This document shows positions 12,701 through 26,300 of a stretch of DNA of 64,000 nt, in pieces. The stretch's first letter is position 1; each line of letters begins with the position of its first letter. The notes below the pieces were generated by a model. That model was not told the origin of the DNA, ran no database searches, and worked only from the letters and a program-made list of their open reading frames with translations. The stretch comes from Kryptolebias marmoratus (lineage: Eukaryota; Chordata; Actinopteri; Cyprinodontiformes; Rivulidae): positions 6,350,348 through 6,414,347 of the forward strand of contig NC_051452.1 in assembly GCF_001649575.2 (NCBI RefSeq), in the 5' to 3' direction. The position numbers were made by a program, and so were the translations under genes.

Positions 12701-13902
12701 ATACTTGATCAAGTAGGAAAATGAAGCTGCAGCAGCAGCTGCTACAGCCAGCTCTTTGTGACCAATGATTTAATTTAATTTTAGTGAGAATCTCTTCTGT
12801 TTATTATTTATAAATGTTCAATTTCTTCTAAAGGTTGTTTAGTATTTAAGCAACTATTGTTAAATTTTGTTAAACTAAGATACATATTGATTAATTATTT
12901 TAAAAAATGGTGTTTTAGTTGAATAAATATTGTTATAAAGTTAAAGGAGATGACTTTAGTCAGTTTTATTTTTGCAGTTTAATCTGACGATACGTCTCAA
13001 TTGGACACAATTTCATTTAACCATAAAAACTGATCTCAAATACAGATTTTCTCTTTTCTGTAAAGAATGTTGAAGTAAACAGAAAAGATTATTTTATATT
13101 TATTTAACGTTTTAAATGTTCTCCTTCCTGTTTCAGAGACGTGTTTGATGCAGTCGGTAATTAGGAGGAAGAAACTTATTTATTGTCTGTATTTGCTTTC
13201 AGGTTGGAGCTTAAAGGTGATAAAATAAACATGTGAAATGTATTTTATTCTTCACTCATAGTGTCCTCCAATCAGCTGTGTGTAAACCAACGTTTAACGC
13301 ACCAAATATCCTTTACAAAGAAAAATAATCACATTATTTTTTCCTTTTCCCAGGAAAATGTTCAGCCTGAAGTCAGATTTGTTGATAATTCAGTGGAATA
13401 TTTTCTTTTGTGAATAATTTAAACAGAATACACCCAACTTTCGATAAAACTATTCCTTGGTTGTTCCTTTTGTCTCCATGACCCTTCTCGTTATTTTTAT
13501 TATAAAAAAGTAAAATAAATGAAATTATTAATTTATTTCGTTTGTCACTCTTTGGTTTCTGGAGCTACCTGTCTGTGAACTCACCTAGACGAAACTAAAA
13601 AACAGCATACTTCAGGATTTATTTTAACATCTGGATGTAAACAAATCCCAAATTAAGTTTCAGGTGAATAATTCCACTTAAACATTTTGGCCAAAAAGGT
13701 GATTGAGTCAATAAAAAAAAATGATGTTTTAAATGAATGGAACTAATTTGTTAAAGGAAGTCAAAATAAAAGAAGTTCTCTTGATGAGCAGCTGAATGTT
13801 GATCCAGACATGGCAGCCACGTTTTTCAGATTGGTCTCAGATCAGACTGATGAACTTTTACTCTTGTACTTACCGTTATTTATGTTTTTTCTGCCCTGCC
13901 AG

Positions 13903-14374
13903 GAACCATGGGAGAACCACTACCCAACGGAGTTTGGGAACCAACATGGTGATCGGGCCCCACGTGTCCCACTGAGGGACTGGTTTCTGGCCAGCGAAGG
14001 ACAAATGGTGGAAACTTAGCTGGGAAAGACTGTTGTTTGAAAGCACAGCCCACGCCCACTCCTGATCCCCCTCCCCCCCTTCCCTTTCAGCCAATCGGAT
14101 GGCTCCGAACGGCACGCCTCAGTAATGGAAGTCCACAGTCCATTCAGTCCCGTCGCCATGAAGCAGCTCGAAGGGTAGGGTCCGCCGTGAGCTTGCCTCA
14201 CCCTACCCTCCCACCAAGAGCAGAATCCCCCGTTGACGCCTGCGCCCTTCTCCTCTGCCCTCCCAACACCCCCACCACGGCTTCAGAAGGCAGAACATGA
14301 CGCTCGCTGCGAAGACACTGGTTCATGTCTGATATATATACCTCTGAGGCGTCGAGCGTAAAACCAGTGGAGCA
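13903..14374 (+). other. mbd5: mbd5 5' untranslated region joined to the first coding exon
   Basis: A polypyrimidine tract and CAG acceptor at 13902 open an exon that runs without interruption to the mbd5 start codon. The leader contains several upstream ATGs. The first, in the strong context ACCATGG (13908), starts a 14-codon frame ending at 13952, and a second overlapping frame runs 13946-13975. Such short frames could lower translation of the main frame; that is an inference. Confidence 0.5.
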
Positions 14375-17300
14375 ATGAATGGCGGAAAGGACTGTGAGGC
14401 GGGAGATGAGAGGCAGGCCGTCCCTGTCCAGGTCCCCATTGGCTGGCAGCGCAAGGCGGAGCGCGGCGTCGTCGTGTATGTAAGGTATGTAAAAAACAAC
14501 TGCGGTACCTCAACAATGATTAAAAGGCACCATAAGTTGACTGGTTCAATCCACATTTAAACATCCCTTCAACAGTTGGTTATTAGCAGCAGGGAAGCAG
14601 TCAAGTAAACCTTTACTACCCAATAAAAAAAGGCTGCTTACAAGTCAGTCTTCTTTTAAAGTTATAAAACAATATACAAAAAAGAGGCCCGGTGCAAAAT
14701 AAAAGCTCAAGTAATAAAAACAAATGTAAACCTCAACGTTTGGGATTATTAGTTGATCCAGATGATCATGTTGAAGCACACCTTCAGTGTTTGTTGCTGT
14801 TTATACCGGTGCCGCTGCCATTCTCAACCTGAAACAGGAAGTGCACCAAAGGTTACACAAACATTACTCCCCTTTTTTTTTATCTTTTTGTCTAATGTAT
14901 TTTATTTGTATGTCTGTAGAAACAAACCTGCTGACAGATTCTTCATCGAATAATTAAAAACGTCTGATTGTATCTTCGCAACGACGTAATAAATAGTAGC
15001 TGAATTGAATCGTTCGTGAATCTGTACAAATCACATCTGCAGGAAACATTTTAGAGTTATGAGTGTGTTAACAGTTACCTGACCCACGTTAGTTTTAAAT
15101 AACTGTTAATCAGTGAAAACGCCTTAAAATTTCATGATGAGCATCCTTACAGAACGCTGCAAATCATGGCTGTAAGAATTGCTGCAACTTTCTCAGGCGT
15201 TCTCAGGCTGTAGCCGTCAGAATAATAAAAAAAGCTGGGGTTTTTTTCAGTTTCTGCGCAATAGTGTAAAACATTTGCTGTTATAATCCAGCTGTGAGGC
15301 CCTCTGCTGCTGATGAATAAGACAAACGTAAACATCAGGCTTCAGCAGGTTTGTTTACCGTCCACACACGGTCAGAGTTCCTCTAATTGATTGGCTCCGC
15401 GGGAGGTGAACGGAGACGCGGAGACCTCTTGATGCCGCCGCTCGCCGCGTCCAGTCACGCGGCCGCTCGAGCGGAGCCACGGCCTGATGGACGTCCGCGA
15501 GCTGCGAGAACCTCTCAGACAGATTTGTGTTTGAAAGCTGCCGCCACACGGACGCACAATAACTGAAAACACAACATTTTAAGAAACCGGTCGTTCGTTC
15601 AGTTGGTGACACACAGATGGATTGATAATTTGGATTTGGACCGGTGCCGTATCGACTATATTTTCATGTTTTTACCAGTCGCGGCGAACTGAAGCTGCTG
15701 GTTGGTGGCGGGTGTATTTTGGGTGCCTTCTCCTGTGACCACGGCCGGATACTGTCACAACGCACTTTGTATTTGTTGCTGTTCTTCTACGTTTGCGTGT
15801 TTGCATCAGAGATGAGCAGCTGTGGATCCTCACAGCAGATTTTTATTTATTTATTTTTTAATTCACTGCAGCGTGATGATTCAGCCGTTTGGAGCTTTGT
15901 CAGTGTGCCGTCGTATACGTATGATAGGAATTACCAGAAGTACACGCTGTTCTTCATTCACTGGTGGCACACGGAGTGGTTTAACTGCTGTATTTTTCAT
16001 GTTTTTCCCACCCTATTAGACACAGAGCTGCTTGTTATTTCTCAGCTTTGCCACGCTGTGACCTCTTCAACATCATTTACTTGTAGCCCTACTGTAGTTT
16101 CAGTCATAAAGTCATGTAGTGGGTGAGAAAAAGAAGCAAACTCAGCTCGATATCTGCCAGGGTGATTTAAGTACTTCCTTTCTAATTAGTCCTGAAAATG
16201 TTACCGATTCTCGTTTAAATTCATAACTTTCACGATAATGGTTCGGTGAAGTCGGCCGCGGGTCGATCAGTCGGGGCATCTTTGTCGTCTCCACCTCAGT
16301 GAGGACGTCATTTTAAATCTGTGTGTGTGTGAGACCGTGGATAACCAGCGTTCGTGGCGTGGAACCTGACCTTGTTCTCTGTGTGCAGTCCCAGCGGCTC
16401 GGTTCTGTCCAGCTTGGAGCAGGTGAAGACCTACCTGCTGACGGATGGAACCTGCAAATGTGGCCTGGAGTGTCCACTCGTCCTCCACAAGGTAATGTCT
16501 CTGTCCTCGGTGGACTGTGTGGGGTGGGGGAGGAGTGCATATCGCCCATCATCAGTCCAGAGGTTTAGATTTAAATCAATTTATGGTGAAGTTTCAGACA
16601 AATAATGTGAAATTTGAAGCGATACAAACAGATATCACTCAGCATGTTGTGAATGACTCTCAGCTACTACCAGACCAAAATTTAGGTCAGTATCCGTTCC
16701 GCTTCCAGCAAGCCTTTTACCACTTTTAGCTTTTAGCTGGTGTTCTGCTTCCAACCCTGTATTTGTGGATGAATTTCAAGCTGACCAATGGTTACAAAAA
16801 CAAACCTAACATCCCTTTTCTGCCACAGTTTCAAATCTGTTAGTTTACGTGTTGTGGATGATTCTTAGTTCCTAACACACCAAATTTTAACTCAATATCT
16901 GTGAAATTAAATGTGTCATACCAATTCCTGCGCCCTTTAACGTCAGCTAGCTGTGGCAGCCATCTTAAACCGGTTGTAGATGTACATCCAATGACTGCTT
17001 CATTAGATATCTTGCTAACATTTTTCATCGACAGGTGATTTAAAAAGGGGAGACGAGGATTAAAAACAGCCGAACCTCAACAGTCAGGGTGTGTTTTATG
17101 GACAGGGTGGGACAGATGGAAGGAGGACAAATCATTGCTCTTTTTGTTGTCGTTGAAATAATACTTTTAAGGATTAAAAAGTCACCCTCGCCATGTTGAA
17201 GTTCTCCCTGTCATGGAGCCTGATGCTGAGAATATATTTAACATAAATCCAAACTGATCTCTGAAATGTTGTTTTAAATAAATGTTAGTTTTATCCCCAC

Positions 17301-20300
17301 TGTTGCTGAGTTGTTCCCAGTGCTCAGTATCTGTATTTTCATGTGGCTTTCCTGAGTTTGTGGGGTTTTAAGAAGCAGATGTAAATTCCAGCAAACTTGG
17401 GTCCGCTCCTTTACGAGCCCCTCGGATCGATGTTTAAATCACAGGATGCAGGAGATCACTCCAAGGTGCTCAGAGGAGTCTGACTCTCGTTTATCTGCGA
17501 CTTAGTCCGTATATCTCCCAGCCTGCGCCGTTCGGACGTCCCCAAGAGACGAGTGCTGGAGAGATGCAGCACGCCGGTGGGCTCGGCTGTAAATTACTGA
17601 CTGAAGGATGATCACATGGCCACATCAAGCTGCCACACCGTCCTTATTCTCAGCCCGCTGCATCCTTTAAAAGTCCTCTGACCATCGGGGTAACAAACTG
17701 TCTGTATGTTGGAATTCGTCCCCACAGCTTATTGCGGTTTGCAGTTTCGTAAAGAGCAGCATTTTCCCCTCAGATGTCATGTTTACTGATGATAAAGTTC
17801 AGTAATTATTATTCATTAAGAAGTTTGTTTGTGAGAATAGAAGTGATCAGCTTGTATCATCTGACCTGACCGTCATTCGTCGTCGAATATGTTTTTGCTC
17901 GTGTGTTCGTGCAAGTTTTTGTTTGTCTGTTAGCAACATATCTCATTAACCTGCAGCTGAATTTAATGAAACTCTTAAAGTAACCACTGGATGTACATCT
18001 ACGCCTGATTAACCTTTGGAGTCAGCTCGGTTCAAGATGGTCACTTGAGCAAAGCCGTCTTGGCAAACAAAAATGGCTGTCAGTCAGTTTTACAGATATT
18101 GAGCTGTGGTAGTATCTGAAAGCCATCCCCAACACGTACTCTGAGCGCTAACACGTCTCATGAGATGGCAGAATATCTCACATTTGGTCATGAAGTCGAG
18201 GTTTGACCCAAACGGATGACTGTCCCTTCTCATCGTAAAATGATTTAAGTCTAAAAGCGATTTCCGATCCTTCAGAGATTTTTGGATGCATTTGCCTTCA
18301 TAATGAAATGTGATTTAATCAGGGACACCGAAATTATTCTCACAGTTACATTTTCCCTTTCTTGTGTTTGAATCCGTCGGCTCTTCTGTCCTTAGGTGTT
18401 CAACTTCGACCCCGGGGCAGCCGTCAAACAGAGGACGGCGGAGGATGTGAAAGCAGACGAAGACGTGACCAAACTCTGCATTCACAAGAGGAAGCTCCTG
18501 GCTGTGGCCACGCTGCACAAGAGCATGGAGACGCACCCGCCTCTGACGCTGAAAGGTTCAGGAGGAGGTACGGGTCGATTTACAGACCAGACAAACTGTT
18601 AAGGAAAGGTTTATCTAAAGACAGCATAGATAAAGTGGTGTTTATTGTTTAGTTTAGTTTTTCTGGAACACATTTAATTTTCTGTGGTTCCCATCAACTG
18701 TAACCTGGTTTATAATTGACTATTCTTCCCTGTTTGATACGTTTTTACTGATTGAACTCATGAGTGTCTTGTTCTCCTTCAGGTACACCATCTGTGGCTG
18801 CTGTGCATTCCTCAACTCAACGAGCAATAAGGACTAAACCCCACGATGGTCTGCCCAGTGCCGTTGGCCCCGAGTGCAAGAATCCGTTCAAGATGATGAT
18901 GGCAGCCGGACCGCAGCAGCAGCAGAGGTTGTATCCGCCGCAGGAGGTGGGCGGAGCCCAGCAGCCCGAGCTCTACTCCGGATACCCCAGGACACAGAGG
19001 CTGGGCAGCGGGGAGCCTGGAACTAAATCCCCATACCGAGCTGGGTATGGAATCATGCTGAGTCCATCTCCCTCTGGTGCTAAACTGTACGGAGATGGCT
19101 CTCAGTCTCCCAGTGCAGACACTCTGGGCAGCCCTGAGGGTTTTCAAAGGACCAATCCTTGTGGATTTCCAGGAGCCGGTAGTCCTGGCTCTGCCTCCAT
19201 CCATGGGAACACCAGGACACCTCTGTCTCCACCCAGTGTTGTGCTCCACGGCTCTCCTGCAGGCCAGCCGTCCTGTGCCATGACAGGAAGGACTAGCACG
19301 CCCCTCTCCCCTACGGCCACTGCCAAAAGCCCCGTCATGAACATGAACATGCCGCGGGGGAACTTCCCTCCTGGTATGGATCTGCCTCGAGCGGCATTTC
19401 ACCATAAACTGCAGCCCCCTGTGCATCCCGTACCACCACCCTGTGCTCTTCAGAAAAGGCAGATGACCTCTGAAAAGGACCCCTTAGGCATCCTCGACCC
19501 CATCCCTAGCAAACCAGTCAGCCAGCCCCCCACCAATGGCCCGAACCCTTCCAACTTCCAGCCCAACATCCACTCTCAGGTACAAATGATGAATGTAAAC
19601 ATACCCCCTCCTGCCATTGTCCCCTTGCCAAGCAACTTACCTTTACCCACAGTGAAGCCTGGGCCTGTGGGGCATGGTGGTAATGTGCAACGGACTCAGC
19701 AGGGAGGTCCTGCGTCCTCCATGTCCCCCTCCCCTGTCACATCCCCCGTTCACATGACGGGGCCTGTGCTCGGGAGGATGGAGGCCTCGCCTCATCGCTC
19801 ACGTTCATCCTCCACCTCCTCTGACCACGGGAACTTTGCCGCGCCCTCCGGGCACCAGGCCCAGTGTGGCACCATGAAGGTCCCCCCTCGCTCTCCCAGG
19901 TCGGCTATGGGGTCCCCCAGGCCGGCCCTGCCCTCAAGCCCCTCCACCAACAAAACAGACCCGCTCCACCAGTACAAAGACTCCCAGCTGCTGCCTGGGA
20001 TGGGAAACTCAGTCGGCACCCATCAACACAGCAACCCCTTATATTCACCCACCTCTTCCTCCTCGTCCTCTCTGCCAACTTCCAGCGCTTCCCAGAAGGG
20101 CCACCCCGGACTCCTTGGGATGCCCCTGAACCAGATCCTCAACCAACAGAACGCCGCTTCCTTCCCCGCCAGCAGTCTCCTCTCAGCCGCAGCCAAAGCA
20201 CAGCTAGCAAATCAAAACAAACTCAGCGCTGCTGGCAGCAGCCCTGCTGGCATGGCTGCTGGTGGGGTTGGAATGTCAGGCATGGGGGCAGGTGGTGGAG

Positions 20301-23300
20301 GTAATGGTGGGAGTGTTGGGCACCCGGGCTCTATAAGTGGCCCTCGAGGCATGGAGGGACACAGCACTTTAAACCCCATGCTCCCGCCGAACTCCACCAT
20401 GCTGCTGAACACTCCTGAGGGTCAGAGCGGCCGGGCAGCACTTAGAGACAAACTCATAGCCCAGCAGAGGGACCCCGCACGCAAACGGAAACAGTCGTCC
20501 GGCAGCGCCGTTAACCACGACAACAGCAACAATATAGTCTTTAACATGCTGAACAAGCCAGGCATGGGGGGCCCTCACATGCCGGGGCCCAGTGCCACTG
20601 AGCAGCTGAGAAAAGTGGGACGAATTGGAAACCTACACCCAAACACCTCCATGGCTCAGCTCCTCCAGTCCATGAGCTGCCAGAGTTCCCACCACTTGGC
20701 TGGAAGTAGCCACCGTCCTGGACTCAACCCCGGGACGGGGTCTGGCACTGCAGTGTCGGCGCAGCTTCACTACAACGACAGCACGGGCATGGTCCCCCAG
20801 CAAAACCTGCTGGTCCAGCAGAGGCTGCGGGGTCCGGGGGAGGCCATGCAGCACTGCCAGAGCATGGACCCCTCTGGGGGCCATTTGGTCTCCCGCACAG
20901 GCCAGTTCCCTGACATGATTGCTCAGATGCAGATGAACAACTGTGGGCCTTTGGGACCAGGCGGTGGACCAGTAGGACCTGATGGCATGCCCCTGGTACG
21001 CCCCAACACTAACCCCCCACCACTGTCCCATCCTGGCCCCCACCCATCGCAGCTCCACAGCATGAGCCGGACCAACATGGTGTTGACACATTCAGGCGGA
21101 GATGGAGGCTGCAGCCAGACTGTCTCTGATGCAGGTGAGAGAAACTATTAAAATCTTACAACTCCTATTCTGAAAAAAGGAGTTTGTAAATAAAGAAATG
21201 CAACAATTTGCAAATCTCATAACCCCATTTTTTTCACAGTGAAGCTTTATAAACAGATCAGCTGTTGAAACTAGGAAATTTGACCATATTTGATATATAT
21301 CTCAAAAAGTTGTTCTAGGGCCATGTTCTCATCTTCTTCTGCCATCTGTCAATAAACATCTGGAGCTGAGGAAAGCAGATGTTGTTCTAAAACCTGGAGA
21401 TCCTTTCCAGATGCAGTAATGCACCCCCATACCATCAGAGAGGCAGGCTGACCTCAGAACAGTTCTCCTCTTTGGTCCAGAGGAGACGCATCTGTTCACA
21501 TCTGGCTTCTTCTTTGCCTGATAGAGCTTTAAGCAGCATCTGTGGACGGCACGGTGAGCTGTGTTTACAGACAGTGTTCCTGAGCAGAACAGAACCAGCC
21601 TTGACCTTTGACCTCAGAGATCTGAGGTCTGTTGACATTATGAGCTGTAGATGAGGGGACAGTCAGTCTTCCCAGTCTTCTGTAGAGGAACTTTGTTTCT
21701 GAAATAGTTTGACCATCTTTAGTCCGCTCCTCTCAGCCTGGTGAAGCTCTGCCCATCTTTACTTCTGACAGATTCAGCCTCTAAATCCTCTTTTTATCCC
21801 AACTCCTCTCACTGACCTGCTGATAATTAACCTCATTGGTTACTAAAAGCTCCTCCAGCTGTTTTTGTTTCAGGTTTTTGTTGCCTCTAAATGTTTTTTA
21901 TGTGCCATAAAATTCAAAATATCCTTAGTTTTTAGGTTCAGCATTTGGTATGTTTACTCTGTTCCACTCCAGCGTTGATCATTTCACCATCAGGATCAAT
22001 CTGGTGTTGAAATTTCCAGGTTGTATTGTTCAGTCCAGCCCTGGCTGCTGAATGGAGATGATGCTATGTGCAGTAAATGACTGTATATCCCCCTCCCTTT
22101 GGTGCGATAAGCCGTGATGATGTGGTTTCTATGGTTATGAGTGAAGTAAAAGAAGAGGATTTAGGTGATAGGCCCCGAGCCTGGACGTTCAGGCTCCTCC
22201 AGAGTCTCCGAGCTAATGAGCCGGCCCCTCATCTTTGAAAGCTGGGCTAATTGTCAGTCAGCCAGTGTTTCTCTTTGTTTTATTTGTATTCTGCCATCAG
22301 TCAATGGCGTAAGAAGATGGAAATGGGATCTGCATCACGCTTTAAGGGAAGCAGCCCAGATAGGGCGCTCTAAAGAGCTTCTCCCAGCGAGCTGGTCGCT
22401 ATAGTAACCATAGACCCTGAATAGAGACCGGCGTGAAGGCTTTGATGAGGCTTTAGGCCCGTGTGTGTGTGTGTGTATGTTACTCCCTGTGTGTTTGTAC
22501 GCACATGGATGACGTGGCGTGTTGGTGTGTTTTCATGTCGGCGATTGTTCTCCGGGAACAGAGACCCAGATCTTGCGTCTCTCCCCCCGCCGTCCGCCCT
22601 CAGTTGGACTGGACTCAGTTCATGAATTCATTTTTTTTTTTTGCGTCCGTGCGTCCTCGTGGTTCATAATGGAGATCTCACCAAGGTCTGCTGCGGGCCG
22701 GCTGTTCTTATCGAGGTGTTCTGTATTCCTCCCACGCAAATTTATTGAAATTCAGGTGTTCGTTCGGAGGTAGAGCGCGATGTTCGTCATCGTTGGAAAG
22801 GAAAAATTTCTCTCAAATGACACTTAATAATTAGGATTTCAATAACCGCGTTTCAACTCCAGACGGTTTCAGTCTGAGGTTGAAATAAATGAAACAAACA
22901 CCTTTTTAACTCGTTTTAACCAACGACGCCAAACGTTTGTTTTATTTAAATGAAAAGATGAAACGAATGCGACTCAAAACAGGAATCTGTCACTCGTTTT
23001 CTGCGTTTATCAAGCAGAATCGCACCATATTTCAGTGTCATTTGCTTTTGAACTTTTAAAATACAAATCTTTTCACTGCAAACGCTCAGAGTTGTTTAAA
23101 TCTTAAAAAAGTCACAATGACCGAACCTCAAAATGTTTCCGTTTCTACCGTTCCAAACGATTCCAGAAACAAGCTTTCTAAGTTGATTTATACTATGAAT
23201 AAATGTTTAATTGTGCGCTTTTATCTTGGGCTATATTTGATATAATTTTGGGGGTGAAGGTAATGATAAATAAATAAGAAATTTCCCAGAAGAAATGAGA

Positions 23301-26300
23301 ACAAAGTTCTTATTTTACTTCCTTTTTTTATTTTAATCTATCACATTTCTACCATCAGCATCAACTGGATAAAACAGGTTGAACTTTAAAATATTTTGTG
23401 CTTTAGTCCAAATCTTCTGAACGTTGCAGACTTGTGTGAAATGTGACAAATGTTTTATTTTTCTAAGCAGAGCGTTTTGCTCTCGACCCCTGAAATCAGT
23501 GTTTTTATAGAGAGCAGGCCGGAGGTTTTAATTTACACCGACTTTAACGGTTAACTGTTCGTTCCTTAACCTTTTAGCTGCTTTGTTTACGTTCTCTAAA
23601 AGCCCCTTTTTAACGTGTTTAATGAAAAGAAGAAGAGTAACCCTGCTTTTACGTGTAACCATGTGTTCACCATCGGACGCCGTGAGGGGAACTCATGCGC
23701 GCAGATTTTCTTTTGGCCAAAATAGCAGAACAGGTGATGCAAACAGCACCACGCCGCCGCGTATAAAACGTTAAAGGAGGATTAATGATAACGTCTCTGG
23801 TAAAACACACTAAAATATATTTATTTCACTTCCCAGTAGATGTTTGGTGACATTTGTTTTCGTTCTTCGGTGGAAAAGAGCTGAAGAGAAGTGAAAGTGC
23901 CCGAGTCGGTAGCATCTTAGCTTCAGCCTCAAAACCATCTGTTTCTGTACAGCAGCCCCCCAACACACACACACGCACCATCAACAAATGCTCAGAAGTT
24001 CATTGTAAACTCCCCCAGACCCCCTGCATCCCAGTTGACCATCGCCCCCATCCCCCCGCAGTCTAAAACCGCCCCACCCGACCCTCTTAACCCCCTCCCG
24101 TCCGCCCACCCGTCTCCCCCAACAAGCTTCCTGGCAGCGGACAGCACCACCAATCATCACTCGGTTCCCATGGCGACGTCCCCCAGCAACAGCCGTCACT
24201 ATATCATAGCGGGAGCAGAGGAAAGGGGGGAGGGGGTTGGCCGAGCGGTGGCTCCTCGGTGTCGGCGGCAGGGGGGGGCGGGTTTAAAAAGAAAGGAGAA
24301 CACACACAGCTGCCCTTAAGCGACGTAGCGCCGCACCAGCTGCTCTGGTCGCCGCTCCGTCCACGCTCACGCCCGGCCTCCGATGTTGCGCCTTCGCCTC
24401 GTCTTTGTCTCGTCGTTCATTCATACATCTGCGGCCTTGATGCGTTTCCTTCATGTCCCGTCCGCGGACGCTTCGACTGTACCGTTCATCTGGCAGCTCG
24501 TCCATCTGTTAGCCCCAGCTGCAACAGATTGTTAATGTGCAACTTTTCCTTTTATTCCAAGTCTCGGCTGACAAACAGTTTTTTTTTTTTATAGCAGCTT
24601 TGACATTAATTTTCTGGTGGCAGCAGCAGATTTGAAAAGGCACAAATGCTCCTGAGCTGCTGCGTGTTGAAAGAAGAGATGAAAGAAAGAACTTTTAGTT
24701 GTTTATTTAGATAGTTTATTGATTTCTAACCTCAGATAAAATGTGGATTTTATCTGCATTAACTGAGCGTTTAAACCATCATGTTGAGTAGCAAAAATAA
24801 CCAGATTACAAATAAATATAACTACCTGGGTAATGTTAAAAAGTAAGTACACCCTCGCTCAATTCAAACCTTTTATGAGGGGAAAAACAGGCTGATAAAA
24901 TACCATTTTTCCAAAATTAAACTAAAATTAATAACTGCTTCCTTCGGCAGAAAGCAGGACAATATCAGCATGCATTTTATTTACTGATTTACTGACAAAA
25001 CTTCTATAAAAGCCGAAGTTTGGTCAGTTTTCTGCTCCGGAGCATTCAACGCCAGGGCGGAAAGGCATCAGCAATGACCTCAGAGAAGCAGCTGCTGCTG
25101 CACATCAGTCAAAGGGTCAAAGGTCATCTCTAAACTGTTTCCACAGAGAGGAAGGTTACTCACAAGAGGAAGCATTAAAGACAGCTGCCTGTCAAACCAG
25201 GAGTGGCAGCAAGTTCACCCCGAAGGTCAGACCGTGCAGCAGTTAGTAGGTTAAGGGTCAAAGGTCACGACAGGACAGTTAGTTTAAAGGCTCAGAGGTG
25301 CAGCTGCAGGTTGTATTTGTACTCAGTTGTTTGTGCCTCGGTGGTTTTTCAGGCTGTGGAATCGGCTCATTGCAGCCACATGTCAACGCCGCTGGAGGTC
25401 AGATGTACCAGCAGCAGATCCACCAGGGAATGCAGCAGGGGATGTCCTCGCACCCGTCCTACCAGGGCCAGCAGCACTTCCCTGAAAACACGCCCTACAA
25501 GGAAGGCAACGCCGCCGGCTCCATGGCGTGCCTCTACCAGAACTACCAGGTGTGCTCTTCAGTCTATCTTCATCTCTGCGGCGCCTCCGATTGTTTCTGA
25601 AAACGAATCAGTCATGTTGCTGTTTGTGTCCACAGCAGGGGATGATGTCGCACCCACAGTTTGGCGAGGAGCAGCAGTCCCAGAGCGAGGGGCTTCCAGC
25701 GGGGCCACCTGGATCTGACAGGGGCCCCGGCGGAGGACCGGAGGTGGTGGACGCCATCTACAGAGCGGTGGTGGATGCTGCCAGTAAGGGCATGCACGTC
25801 ACCATCACCACCACCGTGAGCGGGACCACACAGGCGAGTCCGGTGCCCGCCCTCAGCGCCATGAGTGCCTTCACTGCCACCCTCGGGGAGCCCATCAACC
25901 TCCCCCAGGCGGTCAGCGCCGTCCTGCACAGCCACCAGGACGGAGAGGCCAGACCGAGGCAGGTGAGGCCCGGACGGGGACAGAAGGCTCTGGATCCAGG
26001 AAAGAGCACCCCGGACGGCCCCGAGGCCAACGACTACTTCCGGTCCCCCGGCCGAGGAACTCCCAGAGGACAGTGGGACGGGGAGACGCAGCACGGGGGA
26101 GGGTTCGACACGCAGAGCAACAACAATGCCTGGGGTGGGGAGGAGTTTCTGGAGTGCTCTACCCAGGTACGGAGTAGTCCCTGCATGGAAAGACCTGCCA
26201 GTCTGGCCCCCGCCCCGCCGTGTCCCACCGAGGGGTCCAACAACCACAGCCTGGCCGCGGCGCACGATAAGACCTTTCTGGACGACGGTTACCGCTTCAA

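Larger units (their letters stand above)
4488..13902 (+). other. mbd5: Presumed first intron of mbd5 (5' UTR intron)
   Basis: About 9.4 kb of mostly AT-rich DNA between the candidate first exon and a good acceptor TTTTTTCTGCCCTGCCAG at 13902. It holds poly-T runs (5040-5072), a possible transposon remnant (7140-7740), a small inverted-repeat element (10592-10790), a LINE 3'-tail-like fragment (10905-11030) and one dispersed repeat copy (12597-12700). A single undetermined base is present at 8239. I see no protein-coding exon in it; other untranslated exons could be hidden. Confidence 0.45.
21135..25352 (+). other. mbd5: Large mbd5 intron after the long central exon
   Basis: A 4.2 kb intron from GTGAGA to TTTTTCAG. 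It contains a degenerate transposon copy (21170-21890), a GT-rich microsatellite (22458-22500) and a CpG/C-rich block (23950-24340). Positions 22790-23800 are AT-rich and featureless. The mammalian protein has about 100 extra Gln/Asn-rich residues at this point; I see no matching exon here. Confidence 0.55.

Noticed and set aside
18812..19426. A 204-residue minus-strand open frame opposite the long mbd5 exon
   Set aside because: It is a shadow of the GC- and Pro-rich mbd5 coding frame. It has no domain, splice context or promoter.
24236..24310. tRNA-like A box (TTGGCCGAGCGGTGGC) suggesting a tRNA-Ser/Leu gene
   Set aside because: No B box (GGTTCGAATCC type), no acceptor stem pairing and no cloverleaf follow; G-rich sequence interrupts it.
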